Made by a program: the position numbers and the translations under genes. 12,520 nt of DNA from Pseudomonadota bacterium (lineage in GTDB: Bacteria > Pseudomonadota > Gammaproteobacteria > Pseudomonadales > Pseudohongiellaceae): positions 1 through 12,520 of the forward strand of contig JADFOC010000026.1 of the NCBI GenBank assembly GCA_022563075.1. The letters run 5' to 3'. The notes below the pieces were generated by a model. It saw only the letters and a program-made list of their open reading frames with translations. It had not been told where the DNA came from and did not search any database. Below, one piece after another: positions 6,861 through 12,520 of the stretch; positions within the stretch are counted from its first letter, which is position 1, and each line of letters starts with the position of its first letter.

Positions 6861-6930
6861 AGACAAAACCGGGACAGATTTATTCAGTTGGAAACCACCG
6901 CGCAAGGAGTAGACAAAAAAACTGTCGCCC
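6861..6930. repeat. Intergenic direct plus inverted repeat, REP-like
   Basis: AGACAAAA occurs at 6861-6868 and 6911-6918, exactly 50 bases apart. GGGACAG (6871-6877) can pair with CTGTCGCCC (6922-6930), leaving one bulged G. GGGACAGATTTATT at 6871-6884 resembles, from memory, REP-type half-sites common in marine gammaproteobacteria. It may also act as a weak transcript-end structure for the gene ending at 6838. Confidence 0.4.
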
Positions 6931-6982
6931 TTGTTCATTTTTCACGCTATGACACGCTGTTCAATGCAGCCGGGGAATCACC

Positions 6983-7429
6983 ATGCACCGATATCCACTA
7001 GCCAGATCAATTATGACCGTCTTGGTACTTTGCCTCGGTTACACCAGCGTTCAAGCGCAGATCAGTATGGGCAACGGCGAAAAGAACTGGATTACAGTAG
7101 AGGATGTGACTCGAGATCAGTCAACCCTCACATTTTCAGAAGTGCAGATCGATGGCAATGGCTGGCTGGTGATACACCCCTTCGAAGACGGTGCCCCTAA
7201 CGGTGATAAATATGTTGCCCTGACTTACCTCGAAGACGGCCAGAATCTTAAGGTGAGCATTCATGTGCAAAAAGGGCTGGTCAGCGGTGAGATGTTCATC
7301 GTGATGCTGCATCGAGATGTCAACGAGAATAAGGTATTGGACTTTGTTTTTGTCGATCAGCAAAATGTTTTAGACCGCGCCGTAGTCGAAGGTAATACGA
7401 TGATCGGTCATGCGATTGCCGCGCCGTAG
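6983..7429 (+). CDS. Exported DUF7282-like small protein
   Basis: The protein has 148 residues and a signal peptide over 1-25 (positively charged start, hydrophobic core, cleavage after VQA). GGGGA lies six bases before the ATG. The mature part resembles the DUF7282 pattern: ITVEDVTRDQSTLTFSEVQIDGNGWLVIHP, then a segment with VSIHVQKGLVSGEMFIVMLHRDVNENKVLDF near the C-terminus. This looks like a single immunoglobulin-like or cupredoxin-like beta-sandwich domain. No transmembrane anchor and no copper ligands are evident. It is the last of three plus-strand genes for exported proteins (with the second NHL gene and the RGVWNF gene) and converges on kynureninase. Function unknown; the domain call is from motif memory and moderately sure. 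Confidence 0.78.
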   Translation: MHRYPLARSIMTVLVLCLGYTSVQAQISMGNGEKNWITVEDVTRDQSTLTFSEVQIDGNGWLVIHPFEDGAPNGDKYVALTYLEDGQNLKVSIHVQKGLVSGEMFIVMLHRDVNENKVLDFVFVDQQNVLDRAVVEGNTMIGHAIAAP

Positions 7430-7470
7430 AAATTCTCCGCAGAGATGCCGGTTTGCGTCTGTTCTACAGA

Positions 7471-7526
7471 GGGTCAGAGTGTAGCTCCCCCGATCCGACG
7501 GACTCTTTTCAAGTTACTCTGGCCCC
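7471..7526. repeat. Inverted repeat between convergent genes, overlapping the kynureninase 3' end
   Basis: GGGTCAGAGT (7471-7480) is complementary to ACTCTGGCCC (7516-7525) apart from one G-T wobble, giving a ten-pair stem with a 35-base loop. The right arm lies within the last codons of the kynureninase gene. It could be a bidirectional transcription end or a REP-type element. There is no T-run on either side, so it is not a textbook intrinsic terminator. Confidence 0.45.
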
Positions 7527-8753
7527 TTCGATTTCTCGATTGAATCGCTCCTCGTTGTATAAGCTATTTTTGATTATGTCGGACAATACCTGCACGCTGT
7601 GCCAGACGTCTTGGTAACGAAGAAATAACGGTGAGAATCCCAACCGCAATATGTTGGGGCTGCGGTAATCGGTGACGATTCCGTTCTCGGATAGCGCCTG
7701 GCATAGGGCGTAGGCTGAAGCATGGGCAAAGGCGAGGTGACTGCCCCGTAATTCGGGTTGACGGGGCGACAGTAATTCCAGGCTGGCGAGGGCTGCATCG
7801 GCTTCCACTAAATCCAGAAACAATGACATTAGTCCCATAGATTTGTCTCTGAGCTGCTCTACATTGATGTCGGCAAACACATCGAGGGCGGCGTCCAGCA
7901 CACTCATCGAAATAATGGGTGGGGTGCCGCAGAGGAATTGACGAATTCCCTGGTCGGATTGGTAGTCCCAGTCGAATTCGAAAGGTGCCTTGTGTCCCAT
8001 CCATCCCTGTAACGGTTGTTTAATTTGTCCCAGGTGACGACTCGCGGTATATAAAAAAGCCGGCGCTCCTGGGCCGCCATTTAAATATTTGTAACCACAG
8101 CCGACGGCGAAATCCACGTTCCAATTATCGAGCTGGACCGGTAACACGCCAACGCTATGTGCAAGATCCCAAATTACCAGGGCGCCGTGTTGATGAGCTA
8201 GTTGGGTGAGTCGTTGCATGTCGTAGGCCTTGCCGCTGCGAAAATTTACCTGCGTCAACAGCAGCACACCCACATCGTTCTGAATGGCAGTTTCTATTTC
8301 CTGTTCTTCGACTAAAACCAGTTTAAAGGAGCGCTCGCCCAGGAGTTGGCGCAATCCGTCGGTAATGTAGAGGTCAGTTGGGAAATTGTCTTTTTGCGAT
8401 AATATTGTTCGGCGATGCGGACGTAACTGTAGCGCGCACGCCAACAACTTAAACAAGTTGATAGAGACGGAGTCGCAACAGATTACCTGGCCCGTCTGAG
8501 CACCTAGAAGTCTGGCGATTTTTTCTCCCGCTAGCGTAGGCAGATCAATCCACTGGTGGAGGTTCCAACTGGCGATTAAATCCTGTCCCCATTGTTGATC
8601 GATAACTTGCTGCGCGCGCTGCCGGGCTCTGATCGGCAGCGGCCCCAATGAATTGCCATTCAAATAAACTTTATTCTCAGGCAGGTCAAACTCTTCTCTT
8701 TTGTTGGCGAGCGGGTCATTTAAATCCATGTGTAAAATCTGTTGATGGTTCAC
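7509..8753 (-). CDS. kynU: Kynureninase
   Basis: A full-length 414-residue PLP enzyme of fold type I that cleaves L-kynurenine to anthranilate and alanine, or 3-hydroxykynurenine to 3-hydroxyanthranilate. Visible hallmarks are YLNGNSLGPLP (30-40), the SVSINLFKLL region near 95-104 that binds the PLP phosphate, NFPTDLY (123-129), WDLAHSVGVLPV (195-206, Asp196 facing the PLP ring nitrogen) and CGYKYLNGGPGAPAFLY (219-235), with Lys222 as the PLP Schiff-base lysine. A GTG at 8753 is taken as start because the extra residues align with the usual N-terminus (leader before DPLA) and GGGAG lies 11 bases before it; an ATG at 8729 is the alternative but has no ribosome site. No other kynurenine-pathway gene is present, so tryptophan dioxygenase and formamidase must lie elsewhere. 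It diverges from the receptor gene. Confidence 0.95.
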   Translation of the reverse strand: MNHQQILHMDLNDPLANKREEFDLPENKVYLNGNSLGPLPIRARQRAQQVIDQQWGQDLIASWNLHQWIDLPTLAGEKIARLLGAQTGQVICCDSVSINLFKLLACALQLRPHRRTILSQKDNFPTDLYITDGLRQLLGERSFKLVLVEEQEIETAIQNDVGVLLLTQVNFRSGKAYDMQRLTQLAHQHGALVIWDLAHSVGVLPVQLDNWNVDFAVGCGYKYLNGGPGAPAFLYTASRHLGQIKQPLQGWMGHKAPFEFDWDYQSDQGIRQFLCGTPPIISMSVLDAALDVFADINVEQLRDKSMGLMSLFLDLVEADAALASLELLSPRQPELRGSHLAFAHASAYALCQALSENGIVTDYRSPNILRLGFSPLFLRYQDVWHSVQVLSDIIKNSLYNEERFNREIEGARVT

Positions 8754-8787
8754 CGGTCAGCAAGCTCCCGTATGCCTGTCAGTAAAT

Positions 8788-8800
8788 TATTGATGCAATA
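8788..8800. promoter_or_regulatory. Perfect 5-3-5 palindrome upstream of kynU
   Basis: TATTG-ATG-CAATA is a perfect inverted repeat 35 bases before the kynU GTG start, in an AT-rich stretch. Its place fits an operator. In pseudomonads kynurenine genes are controlled by an Lrp/AsnC-type regulator (KynR), but no regulator gene is seen here, so the link is speculative. Confidence 0.35.
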
Positions 8801-8853
8801 GTAACATTATGTGTCAGAGTCCTAATTCTGGGACCGATCCTGTACAATTTGCC

Positions 8854-8876
8854 GAAGACGACGGCTGTCGTTCTTC
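8854..8876. other. Stem-loop in the kynU-receptor intergenic region
   Basis: GAAGACGAC (8854-8862) pairs with GTCGTTCTTC (8867-8876) with a single bulged T and a GGCT loop, nine pairs in all. It is not followed by a T-run on either strand. It could lie in the long leader of the receptor gene or serve as a protein-binding site. A second imperfect pairing, CAGAAC with GTTCTG, lies downstream around 8920-8950. Confidence 0.4.
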
Positions 8877-8999
8877 TATAACCCTATTCTCAACGATTGG
8901 TAACCTTAGCAACAGGACCAGAACGAATTACCGATTTATCTGGTTCTGTATCTTTGTAATAGGCGCCACAATTTTCAACACTGTCTCGGGTTGAGCATC

Positions 9000-11204
9000 A
9001 TGCATTTCACTCTCACACGGATTAAGAACACGGCCATGCGTATCCTGGCGATCCTGGTGCTATCCAGCTTTTCCTCGATCGGCTTTTCGCAAGATAACGT
9101 TGGCGATGAATCGACAGTGGTCTATCCAGCCGCTTACTTTGCAGAATTTGCTCCGGTGACCGCGCAGGACATGCTGGACCGAATTCCAGGTGTCGGAACC
9201 CCTACCGGCGGACCCAGCTTCGGCGGTGGTGGCCGACCCAGAGGGGTTATTTTTGGTCGAGGTCCGGCCGGTGGTGGACGCGGTTTTGGTGGTGGTCAAA
9301 GTGGTGGCAATGAAATACTGATTAACGGTAAGCGCACCGCCGGCAAAACCAACAACACCAGTGGACAATTGGATCGCATCGCCGCCGATCAAGTTGAATA
9401 TATTGAACTCATCCGAGGCACGTCTGGCGATCTGGATGTGAGAGGAAGTGGACAAGTCATCAATGTAGTTCTATTTGAGGAAATATCGTCTACCAGTATT
9501 TCCTATGAGGTGAGCATGGAACGTTATCTGGATCATGCAACTGAGCCAGGTGGTTCGCTTTCTGTTAGCGGGCAGGCAGGGGAACTAAGTTATGTGATAA
9601 ACGCCACCGTAACCGCAGGGTACGATCACTCTGTCAGCAAAGAAAACAGTGTGTTGGGCGATTTTTCACCGAACGACATTATTCGAGAAGACAGGATAAC
9701 CGATCAGACTACCTATGAGTTGAGCGCAAATCTGAACTATCGATTCAATGCCAGAAGTAGTGCGCGATTTAACGCACAGTTTATCGAAAATGATAATCCC
9801 TTTGAGATAACGCGATCCACGACAGATCTACGAGTTTCACCAAACGCGCTGTCACGAGAGCGTGAAGATGTTCCTGGTAAATTGGACAATTGGGAAATCG
9901 GTGGAGATTACGAATATCTAACCCCAGCCGGGAACCGCTTCAAGCTGCTGTTCATTAGCAATGAAGCTAACGCGTCATCAACCCGTGAAAGATTTAAATT
10001 GTTTGCTGATGGAACTGAAGAAAAAGATTTGTTTCTCGATACTGCCTCGGTTACTCAGGAACGAATTATCCGAGGCTCCTACACCTTTGACATTTTTGAT
10101 AATCAGGATATCGAGATTGGCGCCGAACGTGCGCAAACGATTCTGGATTCAAATCTGGCCTTAGGCACTGCCGATGCAACGGGTACGCCATCGTCTGCGG
10201 TGGGTGGTTTAGTCCCGGTGGAGGTGGCTAATGCGAATTCGAAAGTAGAGGAGATTCGTTATGAGCCTTTCGTGATTCACAACTGGATAATCAATTCGAG
10301 AATGTCTTTGGAGTCGACCTTGTTGTATGAAACGTCAGAGATACGTCAATCGGGTGATGTGTCGAATAAACGTGATTTCGATTTCGTGAAACCTAAATTA
10401 GATTTTCGCTTTGACTTAACACCGCAGTTGCAATTACGAGCATCCATCGAGAAAGTAGTGAACCAGTTGAGTTTTGCCGATTTTGTTGCAGCGAATGATG
10501 ATCAGGACGATGATTCCAATACCCAGGCCGGCAATGAAAATCTCAAGCAGGAATGGTTCTGGCAATATGTGTTTAACGCCGAGTACCGGCTACCCAACGA
10601 CATCGGTGTGGTAGATGGTGGCATTTTTTACCACCAACACCATGATGTGATCGAGCGCATCGATGTAACCACCGATGCAGACGAGCTGAGCTCCGCCAAC
10701 GGTAACATTGGTGATGGTGACATGTGGGGCATGAATTTGAATGCCAGTATTCGCATGCACATGATCAATATGCCCAATCTGTTACTGACCGCTACCCTAA
10801 GGGTGACTGACTCCAGTATTACCGATCCTTTTCTGGGCATCGACCGGCGTTTTCAATTCCAGGCCAGGGGGTTTAATTCCTTCGGCTTTCGCCACGATAT
10901 ACCAAGCTGGAATATGAATTGGGGACTGCAATGGTTGAATCGCCACGACAACAACATCAAGCGTTATGACATCGATGATATCGAGTTGGCAGCGGGGGAT
11001 CCTACCGCTTTTATGTTTGCCGAATACATCGACAGTCGAGGTATTACTTATCGTCTCGATGCGAATGCCTTTACCAACGATGTATCTTGTCGTGAGCGAC
11101 AACGATTCGTAGGCAGAATATCTTCGGGAATTTTGGAAGAAATCGAAGACCGGTGTACTGGTTCGGGACGGACCTTGTCGTTTAAGGTCACAGGAACGTT
11201 TTAG
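9000..11204 (+). CDS. TonB-dependent outer-membrane receptor with Gly/Arg-rich plug insertion
   Basis: The protein has 734 residues from the ATG at 9000. A TTG at 8991 and an ATG at 9036 (starting MRILAILV) are alternatives; none has a strong ribosome site, so the start is uncertain. A signal peptide ends near residue 30 (GFSQD). A possible TonB box (ESTVV) follows, then the plug (about 46-165): APVTAQDMLDRIPGV, an unusual Gly/Arg-rich stretch at 66-103, then EILINGKRTAGKTN, QVEYIELIRG and VRGSGQVINVV. The remaining 570 residues are alternating beta strands of the 22-strand barrel, ending in the typical C-terminal Phe (KVTGTF). Two cysteines near the end (in SCRERQ and DRCTGSG) could form a loop disulfide. 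Such receptors import siderophores, vitamins, glycans or aromatic compounds using proton-motive force through TonB; the ligand is unknown. It stands as a single gene, with 108 bases before the next. Confidence 0.9.
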   Translation: MHFTLTRIKNTAMRILAILVLSSFSSIGFSQDNVGDESTVVYPAAYFAEFAPVTAQDMLDRIPGVGTPTGGPSFGGGGRPRGVIFGRGPAGGGRGFGGGQSGGNEILINGKRTAGKTNNTSGQLDRIAADQVEYIELIRGTSGDLDVRGSGQVINVVLFEEISSTSISYEVSMERYLDHATEPGGSLSVSGQAGELSYVINATVTAGYDHSVSKENSVLGDFSPNDIIREDRITDQTTYELSANLNYRFNARSSARFNAQFIENDNPFEITRSTTDLRVSPNALSREREDVPGKLDNWEIGGDYEYLTPAGNRFKLLFISNEANASSTRERFKLFADGTEEKDLFLDTASVTQERIIRGSYTFDIFDNQDIEIGAERAQTILDSNLALGTADATGTPSSAVGGLVPVEVANANSKVEEIRYEPFVIHNWIINSRMSLESTLLYETSEIRQSGDVSNKRDFDFVKPKLDFRFDLTPQLQLRASIEKVVNQLSFADFVAANDDQDDDSNTQAGNENLKQEWFWQYVFNAEYRLPNDIGVVDGGIFYHQHHDVIERIDVTTDADELSSANGNIGDGDMWGMNLNASIRMHMINMPNLLLTATLRVTDSSITDPFLGIDRRFQFQARGFNSFGFRHDIPSWNMNWGLQWLNRHDNNIKRYDIDDIELAAGDPTAFMFAEYIDSRGITYRLDANAFTNDVSCRERQRFVGRISSGILEEIEDRCTGSGRTLSFKVTGTF

Positions 11205-11312
11205 CCGGAACTGCTTATATTAGGAAAATAATAGTGGGGCTCAGGTTCCCGACACCCGTTCCTCGAGAGTATTCCGACCGCCAAGCTAACTAATAATACC
11301 TGGAACCAACAC
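11205..11312. other. Intergenic region without clear signals
   Basis: It holds a GGTTCC near 11242 and a distant GGAACC at 11302-11307, too far apart to be a convincing hairpin. No T-run terminator or sigma-70 promoter is evident. Confidence 0.35.
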
Positions 11313-11804
11313 ATGAAAAAATTGTTAAAGATGGGGGGTTTAGGCCTGCTGCTTATATTGATAGTCACACTCGTAGCACTGCGCACCCTCGGTTATACGC
11401 CGCAAGATCGGCGCCCTGGTTTATGGCTGGCGGGCGAACTGGTCACGGAACCCGTCTCAGACTGGTCTTTTACGAATCGATTTCCAGAGATATTCGTCCA
11501 GACAAACACTCGGTATGGGATTCCGCATTCGATCACCACTTACTGCACCGTGTACAACGACAAATTCTATCTGTTCTCGGCCTACTACCAGGGTGGCAGC
11601 TTTCCTGACATGAGAAGCTGGAACAGAAACGTCATGCGAGACCCCCGCGTACGCCTGAAGATTGGCGATAAGCTGTATGACCAGACCGTTACCTACATCA
11701 GCGACGCAGCGGCCAAGGCGCCCGTCATACAAAGCTTCATGGACAAATATCCGCAATGGAATAATCCGGGTAACGAGAATGTGCATATCTTCCTGGTGGA
11801 ATAA
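11313..11804 (+). CDS. Membrane-anchored split-barrel (PNPOx/deazaflavin-reductase-like) protein
   Basis: The protein has 163 residues. Residues 7-27 form one strongly hydrophobic helix after a lysine-rich start (MKKLLKM), most likely an uncleaved N-terminal anchor leaving the rest in the periplasm. The soluble part contains GLWLAGELVTEPVSDWSF (36-53), FVQTNTRYGIPHSITTY (61-77), FYLFSAYYQGG (85-95) and NRNVMRDPRVRLKIGDKLYDQTV (104-126). The last stretch resembles the small split-barrel flavin/F420-binding proteins of the PNPOx-like superfamily, in which a residue block N-x-RDPRVRLxIG precedes a strand. Cofactor binding cannot be shown here, and a periplasmic location would be unusual for such enzymes. 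GGA lies eight bases before the ATG. It is in the same direction as the receptor upstream and the ATPase downstream, but gaps of about 100 bases make an operon uncertain. Confidence 0.75.
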   Translation: MKKLLKMGGLGLLLILIVTLVALRTLGYTPQDRRPGLWLAGELVTEPVSDWSFTNRFPEIFVQTNTRYGIPHSITTYCTVYNDKFYLFSAYYQGGSFPDMRSWNRNVMRDPRVRLKIGDKLYDQTVTYISDAAAKAPVIQSFMDKYPQWNNPGNENVHIFLVE

Positions 11805-11825
11805 AATGGGGCTGTCCTTTTTTTC

Positions 11826-11838
11826 CCAGACGCTCTGG
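11826..11838. other. Small perfect hairpin between the split-barrel and MoxR genes
   Basis: CCAGA-CGC-TCTGG forms a five-pair stem with a three-base loop, directly after a run of seven T (11818-11824). The T-run precedes the stem on the plus strand and is an A-run after it on the minus strand, so this is not an intrinsic terminator in either direction. Confidence 0.3.
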
Positions 11839-11906
11839 TGGTGGTAAGATGAATCTGTCGTCAACACAGCACCCGTAACTTCTTTGGCAAAAAAACAGCG
11901 GAATCC

Positions 11907-12520
11907 ATGCAGCAGTCAAAACACGATGAAATTAGCGAGTTACTCTCCTTATTGGAGGAGGCTCACCAGGCCCTGGCCCGACATTGGTTGGGAGACGATT
12001 TCGCCATCGAGCTGCTGCTGTCGAGCGTGATTGCGAAAGGGCACATATTAATAGTGGATGTCCCCGGGGTTGGCAAAACCACGCTGGCGAAAAGCATGGC
12101 GCAGATACTTGGTCTTGATTTTAACCGCATCCAGTTTACCAACGACATACTCCCGGCGGATATTTTGGGCGGTAGTATTTATAACTCCGTAGAAGGCAAA
12201 TTTTCATTCTCTGCCGGACCGATCTTCACGGATTTCTTACTGGCCGATGAAATCAACCGCGGACCTACTCGCAGCCAATCGGCTTTTCTACAAGCCATGG
12301 AAGAAGGATATGTCGCCGCCGACGGTATCAATCATCCGCTTTCTCCATTGTTTACTGTGATTGCAACCCAGAATCCCATTGACTTTGACAGCACTAACCC
12401 ACTGCCGGAAGCTCAATTGGATCGTTTTCTCACTTCCATCAAGTTGGGCTATCCTGATATCGATGATGAATTGCATCTGTTAAACGATTACGGTGAGTCT
12501 GTGCGCCATGATCCTGTCGC
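11907..12520 (+). CDS. MoxR-family AAA+ ATPase, 3' end beyond the window
   Basis: The open frame begins at ATG 11907 (in-frame stop at 11850-11852, GCGGAA just upstream) and runs off the window after 204 residues of an expected 300-330. Motifs in order are Walker A DVPGVGKTT (51-59), Walker B FLLADEINR (110-118), AMEEGYV (130-136), sensor 1 VIATQNP (151-157) and the arginine-finger segment PEAQLDRF (168-175). These are the signatures of MoxR/RavA-type chaperone ATPases, which help mature or assemble metalloenzymes and cell-envelope proteins, usually with downstream DUF58 and VWA-domain partners. Those partners would lie past the window end. A small oddity is DEINRGPTRSQ where DEINRAPPKTQ is common. 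Confidence 0.93.
   Translation, partial: MQQSKHDEISELLSLLEEAHQALARHWLGDDFAIELLLSSVIAKGHILIVDVPGVGKTTLAKSMAQILGLDFNRIQFTNDILPADILGGSIYNSVEGKFSFSAGPIFTDFLLADEINRGPTRSQSAFLQAMEEGYVAADGINHPLSPLFTVIATQNPIDFDSTNPLPEAQLDRFLTSIKLGYPDIDDELHLLNDYGESVRHDPV

Noticed and set aside
7564..8004. Minus-strand open frame of 146 residues inside kynU
   Set aside because: Shifted frame within the unmistakable kynureninase gene; no ribosome site or domain.
8809..8994. 61-residue open frame from a GTG in the kynU-receptor gap, ending with hydrophobic residues
   Set aside because: No ribosome site, Cys/Ser/Thr-rich odd composition, overlaps the stem-loop, and ends exactly at the receptor start region; most likely chance.
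11826..11838. Intrinsic terminator after the split-barrel gene
   Set aside because: A five-pair hairpin exists but the T-run lies before, not after, the stem on the plus strand, and is an A-run on the minus strand.

Overview
This 12.5 kb stretch is chromosomal DNA from a Gram-negative bacterium, most likely a free-living (perhaps marine) gammaproteobacterium. The evidence is a TonB-dependent outer-membrane receptor, several Sec signal peptides, Shine-Dalgarno sites, an acyl-CoA dehydrogenase/kinase pair and a kynureninase. The taxonomy is an inference from gene content only. I see no rRNA, tRNA, CRISPR array, insertion sequence, integrase or phage gene. No gap between genes exceeds about 250 bases.

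Layout. (1) 2-469 (+): 3' part of a VOC/glyoxalase-fold gene with an odd 5' end. (2) 540-1610 (+): secreted NHL beta-propeller that keeps the active-site residues of peptidyl-alpha-hydroxyglycine alpha-amidating lyase (PAL). (3) 4349-1629 (-): a two-gene operon, acyl-CoA dehydrogenase then APH-fold kinase fused to a DUF6285-like tail. (4) 4596-5690 (+): a second secreted PAL-like propeller, divergent from the operon, which has lost the PAL tyrosine. (5) 5819-6838 and 6983-7429 (+): two small exported proteins, one of an uncharacterised family and one DUF7282-like. (6) 8753-7509 (-): kynureninase. (7) 9000-11204 (+): TonB-dependent receptor with a Gly/Arg-rich expansion in its plug. (8) 11313-11804 (+): membrane-anchored split-barrel-like protein. 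(9) 11907 to the window end (+): 5' part of a MoxR-type AAA+ ATPase.

How the genes may work together. The kinase/dehydrogenase pair resembles the LvaA/LvaC and ACAD10/11 logic, in which a hydroxyacyl-CoA is phosphorylated and then processed by an acyl-CoA dehydrogenase-fold enzyme. It is bracketed by two exported PAL-like lyases, with another exported protein and an outer-membrane receptor nearby. A plausible but unproven reading is an accessory catabolic island: uptake and periplasmic cleavage of an unknown hydroxylated substrate, followed by cytoplasmic acyl-CoA breakdown. The most informative observations are the complete PAL active site in gene 2, its altered version in gene 4, and the kinase/dehydrogenase module between them.
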